A stretch of 64,000 nucleotides of DNA from Bryopsis sp. KO-2023 (lineage: Eukaryota; Chlorophyta; Ulvophyceae; Bryopsidales; Bryopsidaceae), in the NCBI GenBank assembly GCA_030272585.1, contig BSYQ01000001.1, positions 6,262,001 to 6,326,000 of the forward strand, written 5' to 3'. A model generated the notes under the pieces. It did no database searches, was not told the origin of the DNA, and was given only the letters and a program-made list of their open reading frames with translations. The translations under genes and the position numbers were made by a program. Every line of letters starts with the position of its first letter. The stretch's first letter is position 1. Shown one piece after another: positions 21,538 to 32,249 of this stretch.

Positions 21538-24432
21538 ATGGTAGCCATGGGACACCATACCGCGGTCACGTCGAGGTACGTGTCGTTGCTCTCGTCGCGC
21601 AGCAAGGGACGTATGTTCCAGCCGATCCGGAGAACATTCTTGTCGAGAAAAGAGCTCGTCGCCACGCGCAAGAGAGATTTCCTCCGTTCTGCTGAAACGT
21701 CGACGCCCGAGCTGCGCCAAGAAGGACCCTCGCAGAACGTCATGGAGGCCCCAGAAATCGAAGAGGGGTCCTCGGTGGGGAACGTGCAAAAATGCTGCGC
21801 GCACTGGGTCCGGCGGGACGTGATCGTGTGGAGGATTCCGGCGACCGGCGACAGCGGCAACCCTCGCTCGTTCTACCTCAACGCCAGCGCCAACGGTGGC
21901 GCACGAATAGCCCGATCCCGAAGTTTCGACGTGGATTGGAGCTGCGAGTTAGTGGTTCTGGATCAGGCATTGCAGTTCGAGTACCTGGCCAATTTTCCAC
22001 ATCTTATTGGATGCACTCTCCTCAGAGTGCCTGAAAGCGCACTCGAGCACATCCATAAGCTGATGAAATACCAGGTGGTGATATCATGCCAGCAAGGGGG
22101 TGTGGCTATCGACGCAACCGGTGTTCAACATTCTGGAGCTTTGGACGATCTGTACTCCTATGACGGTCCCCTGGGACCTCACTTGAGCAAAGAAAACGAT
22201 CTAGCTGTCAGTGTGTGGGCTCCCACAGCATTTCGAGTCGAACTGCTTCACTGGGAGTCTCCCACGGGAGGGGAAATGACCACCACCCCGATGGAGCAGG
22301 CTGAAAAGGGTGTTTGGACATTGAAGTGCCCAAATGATTGGATGTGGCAATTCTACAAATTCAGAGTCACCGCCCTGTCCCCATTCACCCAACGTGTCGA
22401 AACAATGGAAGTGACGGACCCTTATTCCCGGGGCCTGGCGGCCAATGGTGAGAGAAGTCAGTTTGTAGACATGAGCAGCTCGAGGGTGAAACCGGCGGAT
22501 TGGGATGCGCATGACATCCCAAAGGTGCAGGGTTTCTCAGACATAACAGTGTATGAATTGCATGTCCGGGATTTCAGTGTGACGGATGATTCGGTGCCCT
22601 CTGATCATAGGGGGAAGTATTTGGCCTTCAGGCCCAAAGGGGGTGAGCAACTGTCCAACGGCTTGAAGCATCTGAAGAAGTTGCGGGAGGCCGGAATGAC
22701 TCATGTTCACCTGCTGCCCTCTTATGATTTTGCCTCGGTTCCAGAAAGGGTTTCGGAACAAAGGGTCCCTCAGGGGGATCTCTCTGAATACCCACCGGAC
22801 AGCGAAGAACAGCAACGGATCATTTCGGAAATCGCTGACTCGGATGGGTTCAATTGGGGGTATGACCCGGTGCATTACGGGGTGCCTGAAGGGAGTTATG
22901 CGACGGACCCTGATGGCCCTGCCCGAATCCTGGAGTTCCGTGAAATGGTGCAGGGGCTGCATGAGCTGGGTTTCAAGGTGGTTCTGGATGTGGTATACAA
23001 TCACACGTACGAGTGCGGACCCCATTCGAGATTCTCCGTTCTGGACAAAGTGGTGCCGGGGTATTACCATCGACGGGAGGAAAATGGGGATCTGTGCAGC
23101 AGCGCTTGTGGGGCGAACACTGCCTCGGAGCATGCGATGTTCGAGAGGTTGGTGGTGGATGACTTGGTGCACTGGGCCAAGCAATACAAGGTGGATGGAT
23201 TTCGGTTCGATATCATGGGTCATTTGATGCTTTCGACGACTATCAAGGCTCAAGAAGCGTTGAATGCGCTCACAGTGGATGTGGATGGGGTGGACGGCAA
23301 AAGCGTGTATTTGTATGGGGAGGGGTGGGACTTTGGTGAAGTGCAGCACAACCGTCGAGGTCGAAACACGTGTCAGTTGAACATCGAGGGGTTCGGCTGG
23401 GGGACGTTCAATGATCGGTTTAGAGATGGTGTGCTGGGAGGCAGTCCAATGGAGCCGCCCACTCGTCAGGGTTTCCTCACGGGGTTGTTTTTGGAATCGA
23501 ATGACAAAAACGAAGATGCAGGAACGAGTGCAGAACAGAAGGAGCATTTGTTGAAGCTGACAGACAACATTCGGCTTGGACTGGCTGGAAATCTATCTCA
23601 TTACGAAATGGAGGATTCCAGCGGGGAGGTTCTGAAAGGAAAGGATTTCCCTTACCACAATCAGCCGACGGGGTATTGTGCGCACCCATGGGAGAATGTT
23701 CCGTTCGTGGGATGCCACGACAACGCGACTCAGTTTGACCTCATAAATATCAAGGCTTCCTCGGAAGCGGATGTTGTCGATCGGGCCAAGATGAGCGAAA
23801 TGGCAATAGCTTTGGTGATGCTGTCTCAAGGGGTTCCATTTCTGCATGCCGGCGATGAGTTCCTCCGGTCGAAAAGCCTTGACGTTGACAGCTACAACTC
23901 CGGAGATTGGTTCAATCGAATCGATTGGACTTACCAATCCAGCAACTTTGGAGTTGGACTTCCCCCTGCCTCGAAAAACCAGCATCTCTGGCCGTTGTAC
24001 CGTACTCTTCTTGGGGATCGATCGCTGGTCCCTTCCCCTGATTTGATGGAAGAAACGATGGAGCGTGTGTTGACTTTCTTGCGAATCCGGTACTCCTCGC
24101 CTCTGTTTCGAATTCCTTCAGCGGAGGACATCTGCAAGCAACTCACTTTCCACAACACCGGTGAAAAGCAAATTCCTGGCGTGATCGTGATGGAGATTTC
24201 CAGCTCTTGGTCTAAGAAGGAGGGGTGTTTTGATGAAGTGTATAAACGAATCGTGGTGGCGTTTAATGCCAGCCCCTCTTCTGAAACCGTTCCGTTTCGA
24301 GGGGATGGGCTGGAGTTGCATCCGTATTTGAAAGAGAGTGGCACGAGTGAGGTGTATGCCGAATGTCAAGCCAAGAAGAAGAATTTGACTGTGCCGGCAA
24401 GGACATCATGTGTTTGGGTTCAACGTCGGTAG
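21538..24432 (+). CDS. Pullulanase-type starch debranching enzyme, GH13 (964 aa)
   Basis: One uninterrupted exon of 2.9 kb. It hydrolyses alpha-1,6 links in pullulan, limit dextrin or amylopectin (plant limit dextrinase, bacterial PulA type I). After an Arg/Ser/Thr-rich N-terminus that could be a targeting sequence, there are N-terminal beta domains including a CBM48-like segment (LAVSVWAPTAFRVELLHWES). The GH13 barrel follows. The pullulanase-specific motif NWGYDP is at residues 439-444. The catalytic regions are: region I VLDVVYNHT (482-490); region II VDGFRFDIMG with nucleophile Asp558; region III YGEGWDFGE with acid/base Glu595; and region IV VGCHDN with His727 and Asp728. The C-terminal beta domain is complete, and length fits plant and bacterial pullulanases (about 900-1000 aa). 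Neighbouring genes have many introns, so the intronless state is notable. Whether it acts in plastid or cytosol cannot be decided here. Confidence 0.95.
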   Translation: MVAMGHHTAVTSRYVSLLSSRSKGRMFQPIRRTFLSRKELVATRKRDFLRSAETSTPELRQEGPSQNVMEAPEIEEGSSVGNVQKCCAHWVRRDVIVWRIPATGDSGNPRSFYLNASANGGARIARSRSFDVDWSCELVVLDQALQFEYLANFPHLIGCTLLRVPESALEHIHKLMKYQVVISCQQGGVAIDATGVQHSGALDDLYSYDGPLGPHLSKENDLAVSVWAPTAFRVELLHWESPTGGEMTTTPMEQAEKGVWTLKCPNDWMWQFYKFRVTALSPFTQRVETMEVTDPYSRGLAANGERSQFVDMSSSRVKPADWDAHDIPKVQGFSDITVYELHVRDFSVTDDSVPSDHRGKYLAFRPKGGEQLSNGLKHLKKLREAGMTHVHLLPSYDFASVPERVSEQRVPQGDLSEYPPDSEEQQRIISEIADSDGFNWGYDPVHYGVPEGSYATDPDGPARILEFREMVQGLHELGFKVVLDVVYNHTYECGPHSRFSVLDKVVPGYYHRREENGDLCSSACGANTASEHAMFERLVVDDLVHWAKQYKVDGFRFDIMGHLMLSTTIKAQEALNALTVDVDGVDGKSVYLYGEGWDFGEVQHNRRGRNTCQLNIEGFGWGTFNDRFRDGVLGGSPMEPPTRQGFLTGLFLESNDKNEDAGTSAEQKEHLLKLTDNIRLGLAGNLSHYEMEDSSGEVLKGKDFPYHNQPTGYCAHPWENVPFVGCHDNATQFDLINIKASSEADVVDRAKMSEMAIALVMLSQGVPFLHAGDEFLRSKSLDVDSYNSGDWFNRIDWTYQSSNFGVGLPPASKNQHLWPLYRTLLGDRSLVPSPDLMEETMERVLTFLRIRYSSPLFRIPSAEDICKQLTFHNTGEKQIPGVIVMEISSSWSKKEGCFDEVYKRIVVAFNASPSSETVPFRGDGLELHPYLKESGTSEVYAECQAKKKNLTVPARTSCVWVQRR

Positions 24433-26173
24433 AATTTAACGAATGGAGCGAGAAGGAAACTAGATCTTTCAATTTGATTGTTCGTCTGTATGAGGGAGTC
24501 CTGCTGGATGCAACATATCAATGGGTTGCTTCAGGGGATTTTCGATGAGCAGGTCTCGGTGTTTGGAAACGCAGTGGAATGGGGTTGGGTTCATGTCTGT
24601 CAAGAATCGGCTTTTGTGATATTTGTAATGGAATTGCCTATTGTTCGTTTTTGATATTGTCTTGCAATGTTTGAGTGCAGCAAGTCGGTGAAAGGTTGCT
24701 GATTTGTTTTTCTCGGCGAAAAAAAAGAGAGCGTTCGGATGAGGCGCTGGTGGATACTGTTTGAAACAATATCAGTTGGTGTTTGGATGTACATCCTCGA
24801 TTGGTTTCAACAATTGGAACGAATGAAATTGGAAAAAAAAAGCTAAAAGCATGAAGAGGGAGGTATTGTGGAATGCAGGGAGACACTTTGTAAGAAGACG
24901 GGTGTTTTTCGATTTTTCTGTGAGGCCTCAACGAAAAACTTGGAAGAGATTGAGATTTCATCTTCTGTGTTTCTTCTGAATTGCAGTGGATGGTTTGTGA
25001 TCTGACTAAGGCAATTTCAGAGATTTGGAGTGGTGAGGAAAAAATAGTCGAAAACAAACATTCAATTTAAAACAGGGCTTTTATCTCTCCCCATGACACC
25101 CATGCACTCGAACGAATACCACCCTCCTCAACAAGCCGCTAAAATGTCAGGCCCCTCACAAATCCACCAAGGATTATTCTGACTGTGTGCACATTATGCG
25201 CCCCACCAAATCTTTTCCCTCCGTTGAAGCCCCCTTGTTACTTGTCTCCCTGAGGTTGAAATGCCTCCAACCCTCTTGCTGAAGCTGTGAGTTTATAGAA
25301 ACTTCCAAAGCTCCACAACATAGTTCACGATGTAAACCAAGATTCTCGCAGCCAACGTGCAAGGTTTTTTTGGCAATATTCCATAGCTTTCATCCAGTTG
25401 TACATTCGTTGTGATAATTGGGGAGTTTTCTTTACCGTTGTCTTGCACGAAGCATGCCAAACCAGAAAGAGACGACCACAGTTCATGAAGTATCAACTCC
25501 ATGGTGCCATGTGATAAAATTGCCTGGCAGAGCCATTCAGACAATGGAGTGAAAAGTTGCAACTAGCTCCTTCTCGCATTACCACTCAAAATGGTTTAGC
25601 CTCAAGTTAGAAAACAAATGAATGGGTTGAGGAAACCAACATTAAAAACACCTCACTCTTTTAAGAGATCTCAGATGATAATGATCTCTCAGTGGGTTGC
25701 TAAAGGAGTCAATCAATCACAGACTCCGCCTTCGGCCCAGGTGGAGGTGCATCCATCAAACAACAAACAAACACAATATCAATAATAATAATGGTGCATC
25801 ATGAATCGTTCCAAAGGCTTTTTTTTTCCTTTCTCAGTCTTTCCTCCATAAATTTTCGGCCGATATCGTTGATCTTTTCGATGATGTCTTTTGAATCCAT
25901 TTTCATAGCAACAGGAAATTCTTGCCTCGACCCTTTTCGTCTTCTTTGGGGGGTGGAGCGAGTTGGTAAACAGTTCGACGTTCTAACCAAAGTTTAAGCA
26001 TCGTACATATTCAGTAAGGAAATTCGTACCCCCCTCCACCGGGCTTGGCAAGATAAACACCAACCCTGACAACCTGCTCGCCATTCTGTCGGTTTGGTGC
26101 TTGGCTTTTGGAGGACCAGAAAACAAAACAACAGGGAGTCCTGTTCACCAGCCACTCACGGAATCAGCAAGGA
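24433..26173. other. Spacer; a small - strand gene is possible at about 25799-26085
   Basis: Downstream of the pullulanase I see no clear gene. Two - strand frames deserve a note. At 25293-25562 an 89-residue open frame is Leu-rich but resembles nothing. At 25799-26085 an ATG-started frame on the - strand could splice (GTACGA donor, TTAG acceptor), and the frame ending at 25799 has a charged helical tail (KDIIEKINDIGRKFMEERLR). The frames do not join cleanly in phase, so I do not call a gene. If real, it would sit head to head with the NUP50 gene. Confidence 0.3.
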
Positions 26174-29040
26174 TGGTGAAGCGTGGAAGCGAGAGGCAGA
26201 TAACCAAGGAGGACTTCGACGAGGAGGAGGTTAGTCGCGCACCGCGTTCTCTGTCGATCGGAATGCTTTCGTTACGGCTGGTTACCCGGTCCGGCAAGTT
26301 AGCGCGCCCCTCGTCTTCAAACATTTCATTTAATATATCCAGAGTCCGCGCGTGCAAAATGACTTCTCTGCGTCTCGGTCCGGTGCGTTGTTTTTCCGGA
26401 CGTCGGTGTTGAGTCGCGGCGGAATATGAGGGACGCAATTGGCTGTCTTTTGCCTAGAAATAAAGCGATCGCTTGTCAGTTGCCTCATGATGCGTCAATT
26501 CGACGCGCGAGGGACCTCGTGTTTTTTTTCTCCCCTTCCTCTGTTTGATTTTGCCGCCAGTTCCTACTGCACCAGCTTTCATTCACCAATCGAAAAAAGA
26601 CTGGTACTTCCTGCGTTTCATCCCTTCCATTCCCTAGTGTGTGGAACCCAGCAAGACATCATCAATATGTAAAACCATCCTTTCTCATTTTCTCCTCTTC
26701 CCCTGTTTTTTCCCTCCTAGGCTCCTGCCCAAGCGGGGGTGTTTGGCAAAGCAAGCGAAGCTCAAATTAACAGACGGAGAATCGTGAAGGTGAAACGAAA
26801 TCCCACCAACAACACATCAGGGCCGAATCCATTTGCTGGCATTGCCCTCACAACAGCACAGCCTCAAAAAGAAACCCAGGCAGCCATGGAAACGGAAGAA
26901 AAGGAAGCCCCAGCACCAGCAGCAGCTGCTGCTCCCAATGAGGTATCCACAATGATCATCCCTGCTGGGTTCTTTTGCTTTTCGTTGTGGTTTTTCTGTT
27001 CGCATCATCCAGGCTTTTGCACTTGGCTTATTCCAATACCAAAGGTTGTCCAGACGAGTGAAACATGCGCTGTTGTCTGGCTGTTTGAACTTGGATCAGC
27101 TGACTGAACTTGCACTAGGATTTGAAAAGCCCAACTGAAAAATTATTTACTTTTTTTAAAACACCATTTGGTGCGACCATCTGAAACATTGAATGGTTAT
27201 CGATTCTCTACACTCCACCAAAACAGGAAACATCTACTGTACATGATCCAAGCCCAATTTTCTGAAGCCACCGTTCAAGTTCTCTGCTTTTTGCAGGTGC
27301 CCCCTGCAGCTACAACCACCACCACTCCAGAACCACAGCAAGATTGTGCGAAACTTGAAAATGCTGCTGGCATGCACCCAATGGAAACTCCAGCTGCAAC
27401 CGCTGCTCCCCAGACCGCTACAGAGGCCAGTGCACCTACCCTGATAGGCACTCCAGCTGCAACTGCTGCCCCCCAGACTACCACAGTGACTACCAGTGCA
27501 GCCGCCACCCCGACCACAACTGTGAGGGAATCCAGCATCGGATCTGGTTTTGCAGCATTTGCTCATTCGGCGTCCCCCTTCAAACAACTGGTGTCAGGAA
27601 CCCCTGCATTCGGAGGCGCCGGCGGTTTTGGAAGCGTCGCTACGAATGGTCATCAGACGAGTGCTTTCGGAGGGGAGGTAAATTGGGCAACCCCTGGGCA
27701 GAGAACCATCCTCTCGGGCGGAACTAAGCAGGTCAGTTGCTGTGTTGTGCCCTGTTTTTATCCGTGAATTAATCTGGTGTATTGCATCCACTGTGTTTAA
27801 TGGGAGCAGGCTATTCCCAGAACCCAGTCGTTCACATAATTGATTTCGAACAGCAACTACAGTTCCAGGATGAGTTTGGCTCTTTTTTGATTTTGTATGG
27901 CAAGGGTGTTTCTCGAGCCACTGTGTTAATGGCAGTGGAATATATCGTGTGGTCTGACTCTTTGGATGCGAATTTGTTGTGACAGGTCTCCCCCGGATCG
28001 ACTCCAGTCAGTTCCCCTAAGGTGACCGGCGAGGAGGAGGAAGAGACCCTGTTCAATCATGAAGCCACCCTGTATGTCATGGTGGGAAATCAGTGGAAGC
28101 AGAGGGGCAAAGGAGGTAGGGAGAACTGAGTTAATTCAGTTTATATATTTACATATGTATATGTGAAGTGAACGACATGGGAGGGTTTTGCCAATTTTTG
28201 GGGGATATTCTGAATTTAGAAAACAATGTTGCAGTTTTTGGAACTGTGGAGTGTTTTTTTGTTTTTCCAAAAAATGCAATCATAAATGTTCACTTGAGAA
28301 GGAATCTCTTTTTGTTCCAATGGTTGAGAAGTAGAACCTCGAGGCGGTGGTACTGAGGTTTTTTGTGTTTTTTTTCAATTGCTTGAAGATCTGAGGGTAA
28401 ACAGCAAAGAATCGGGAGGGAGGCTGATCATGCGGCAGAAAGTCACGCTCCGATTGTTCCTCAATGCAGGGATTTTTGAAGGGATCAAGGTGGGTTAATT
28501 TCGTTTATTTTGATTTTTTTGGAAAAAATACATTTTATTATATTTTATTTTTAAGTGACACCTTGAGAGAATTTAAACCCAATTTTATAAACAGGGAGGG
28601 CTTGTAAAGTTTCTGGAAGACTATATCAATATCCAGGTTGGGGGGACTAATTCACAGAGGAATATGTGATAGGTGTGATGTCACACTTTTCTTCTTCTCT
28701 TGTAAGACAGATCTCCTGATTTCAGCCCAAGAAAAAGGGGAATGAAAGGTTTTTCCCGGGATCTTCATGATGTTGATGCCTGTGTGATGTGCAGGTGACC
28801 AAAACCGGTCAAAATGCTGTGACGTTTTCTTGCGTGAATGGGGCGGATGAGAGCTTGACCTCGAAGGAGGGTGAAACAAAAGAAGATGAGGGGGATGCTG
28901 CTACCGACAAGGGCAGCCTGAAAGTGTATGCGTTGAGGTTCTTGGTCAAAGGGGAGGGAGCAGAAATGCTGGTCGACCGATTCGAAAAGGCGGTGGAACA
29001 GTGCAGGATGAAGGCCAGCAAGAAAAGCAACGGCGAATGA
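26174..29040 (+). CDS. NUP50: NUP50-like nucleoporin with RanBP1-type domain
   Basis: Six exons: 26174-26230, about 26721-26942, about 27298-27731, about 27986-28109, about 28389-28490 and about 28795-29040. The N-terminus (MVKRGSERQITKEDFDEEE, then VFGKASEAQINRRRIVKVKR) matches the NUP50 importin-alpha-binding segment. The middle is Ala/Thr/Pro-rich with FG-type dipeptides (GTPAFGGAGGFGS, TSAFGGE), expected of a nucleoporin. The C-terminus is a Ran-binding domain: ETLFNHEATLYVMV, NQWKQRGKG, DLRVNSKESGGRLIMRQKV and LKVYALRFLVKGEGAEMLVD. NUP50 sits on the nuclear basket and helps recycle importin alpha and release cargo with RanGTP. The Ala/Thr-rich block carries a short internal repeat (TPAATAAPQT occurs twice). 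Confidence 0.88.
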
Positions 29041-32000
29041 GATCAAAATGTTATATTTCGAGTGGTATTATACTTTAGTGTCAGAAAAAGAAGAAAAAGA
29101 AAGGGGGTGGGGGGAAGTGTTATGTGTTTTTTAAATCAGGGGCTTGTGGTCACAATGGGATTGGTTGGAGGGTCGTCTTTTTTTTTTTGGTTGCGGGGGG
29201 TAGGGGGATATTAATTAAAAAGGTAGAAGAGAACAGAGAGCACCTCAGGGTTGCAGGGGAAAGTGTTGCATACATAGGTGTGGAGTTGGGGTGGCTGGGG
29301 TCAGTGTGTTTGTCTAAAAGTGTGAGGTGATGTGACTTAACCAAAAGAGGGTGTTTTGTTGGGGTTTTTTCCATTCTTGAGGAGTGTGTGTGTGTGTCCA
29401 TTCATTGACTGAACTAAACCATGAATCGAGAAGGAAAGGAACAAGAAGTTTGTTTGAGTTCATTTTTTGCTTGCATTACATCCTTTGCTGTCTCTCCAAA
29501 CAAAGAATACAATTTGGAAGCACATGGCAAGAATTGAAAACCATTGATATATATTGAGGAAACGCAAAGTTGTTCGTGTGTTTGGCTTCGTCTCTGACGA
29601 TTGCTTGAATTAAGTCTTTCGGTTTTTGGGACGGCAAAGAACTGTTGCAGCTGATGATTGAAGCATAAAAACATAACATAACAGTGGCTTGGCAATGTTA
29701 TCGGTTGAAAGAGATGGACCTCTGTTGAAGCGCAACATAAGGGGAAGAGTGGTACTACAGCGCAGTTGTCGCAATGGCAGAAGGGAACATGCACACCGGA
29801 AATTTTGGAGACTGGCGGGCAATGTTGTGCAGTTGCATCCGGGTTTGACATTTGATGCACGTTGGGTGTCCTTCCAAGCAAAACCAAGATGAAAACCATT
29901 CTGATAACTGTTCACTTATCCACATCCACATCCTTGCATGCGACGTGCAACGTCCAAATTAGTTGGACTCGATGCAGGTTAGATGTTCGATATTTTATCG
30001 AATAATTTGGTGGAGGTGAGGTTTTAAGATCAGGCTAGATGGGCAAATGAAAATAGTCCTTTTGAATTTAAGTGGATCGCCCCAGCAATGCTGGGCCAGC
30101 ATTTTACCCCGGGGATGAAAGTGCTGGCCTGGGTTGAAACATCAAGTGAAGCATTTGGAACATCCATTGTCCCGAATAACTCTACAACAAAACCAATGCA
30201 CAGAAGGTTTCTTTCGAAAAAACAAACAGGAAAGACAGGGGCCACGCTCCTCTCTCTGGAGTAACTGGTCGCCCCCATGACATAAAGATGTATGAGTTTG
30301 AAGGAAAATAATGGTTGGGTTGATTTGACTGTGGTCCGAAGGCACACCCGCGAATTGGTGATGCAAGAAGAGACTTCAAAGGCAACTTTTTAGGTTCAGT
30401 TCACTTCGGATTGTTCGCAGTCTCAAGGTTGGCTACAGAGCATGGTGACTTCCAAAACAAGAATGGCAAGCTTGTCATCAAGTTTTCAGGGGTAAACTTA
30501 ACTCTCCAAGACAATACTCTGTAACTTGTGGCTTTTCATGCCATCCCATTCTCTTCCAATGCTCATACAGTCCTTTTCCCATTGGTTTCCTGGACGTAAA
30601 CTCTGACAAAGAAGAACGGACTGGATACTTGATTGTCTGGTGCAACCAGCTCAGGGAGGGGTCGGACAGATGGACCTTTTCACTCCTTTTCGCTTTGTGT
30701 TCGAGATGCACAAAAAATCGGCCAAAAACTGATGAAAACTTTTTTTGAACTCGAAACACAAAATCAAGTTGGATTTTGCGTTTAGGTTTGCAATTCAATC
30801 GGGTGGTCTCCACAAAGGTAACCTTTCCCTGAGCACTCGAATAATGGCATCAGGCAAAAAACTAAAGCCTCTTGCGTTTGGATACCACCAGTTCTATGAG
30901 AAATCTTGATGAATTTTGGACAATCAACCAAAAAACGAAAACTCTTCACAAAAAGGGTCGAGTTGCTGCCAAAACAAATCAGCAAACTTTTCACCACAAA
31001 CATTCTGGCACCGACACTTGTGAGGTTGCATTTGAAAAGGAAGCCTAAAATCGAACAACAATGGATGTGGCGATTGAGCTTCTGGATCAGAAAAACACAC
31101 TGATAAGACTGCAAGACTTTCTGACTGACAAACTTTTCAATTCATATCAAAATGGAAAAGAACTCCAACAACAAGAAGAATCATCATCATCCCCTGAAAA
31201 ACATCGCCCGCCCAAGCACCCTCCACCCGATACACCCAGCACAAGTGTAACCAGGGTGAACACCCCTCAATCAATCAAAATCAATCAATCAATCAATCAA
31301 AATATATATAATATATATCAATCAACCAATCATCCTGCCTGCTCTTCTCTTTACTTTACTAAGACAACCCTTTTTAAACCTTTTTCCACCGACCCACAAT
31401 CGAACACACAATCGAACGAAGGTGGGGGTCGGAAAAACATCCAGAAAAAAAAATACATAAAAAAACCCAAAAAATACAATCCAAAAACAACACCCAAGGC
31501 AATCGAAAAAAAAGGGATGGGGGAGAGAGAGAAAAAGAAAAAAGAAAAAAAACAGAAAAGAAGAAAAAAACTTCCAAATTGTTGAAGTTGTGACATGCCT
31601 ATTATGTAGTAATACCCCACAAACACAACATCAACACAGACGACCAAACGAAAAAATAAACATTCTTTTTTGGACACTACTTCTTTACCCCACCCCCTCC
31701 TCCCTTGGAACATCACATTTCTCTCGAAACCAACTTCCACTCAACTTCCTGACCTCAAAAGAGAAACACACGCACACACACTCACAATCGAACCAAGCCT
31801 GAATTTTCATCTTTCCTCTTTTTTTTTCTTGTGAACAAAAACACAGTTACAGAAAAACACAGTTACACTCCCTCTTTTCGTTTTTCTTTTTTTTTCAACC
31901 TTTTTTTTTCCAGATGATTCATTTTTTTCGTTGCTCTATTATCCTCTCTCCCCCGCGCCCCCCCCCCCTCCCCTCCCCAAACATTTGATTCAACAAAACA

Positions 32001-32249
32001 TCCCGATGCAACCCAGCCTTTCCCCTAGACTAACCCCCCCAAACATTTGATTCAACAAAAACATGCCAGTACAACCCGGCCTTCCCCCTAGACTAACCTT
32101 AACCCACAACAAGAACAATTGTTTTTCTAAGAGTACATCAAAACTGTATATTTGTACGATAGGGGGGGGGGCTATGACGTGGACACATGTACATATATGT
32201 GTGTGTGTGCGTAAATAGATATGTACATGTACATGCATGCATTATATAT
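29041..32249. other. Spacer between convergent genes
   Basis: About 3.2 kb between the NUP50 stop (+) and the TPS stop (-). The NUP50 side has G runs on the + strand (about 29103-29114 and 29195-29207). The TPS side is C-rich on the + strand, hence G-rich on the TPS coding strand (about 31950-31978). Open frames at 29414-29899, 30030-30347 and 30782-31114 on the - strand have no recognisable domain, no consistent splice context and odd composition; I do not call them genes. Confidence 0.5.
31979..32098. repeat. Tandem direct duplication of about 60 bp
   Basis: Two imperfect copies lie side by side, at about 31979-32038 and 32039-32098. Each contains AAACATTTGATTCAACAAAA, then a variable middle, then a block ending in CCTAGACTAACC. 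They lie just past the 3' end of the TPS gene, probably in its 3' flank. It looks like a recent slippage or short duplication. Confidence 0.85.

Noticed and set aside
22537-23547. 336-residue open frame on the - strand
   Set aside because: It lies fully antisense inside the pullulanase. Its open state follows from the codon bias of the real gene, and it has no domain.
29414-29899. 161-residue - strand frame
   Set aside because: Cys/His-rich by chance composition, with no zinc-finger spacing, no splice partners and no family resemblance.
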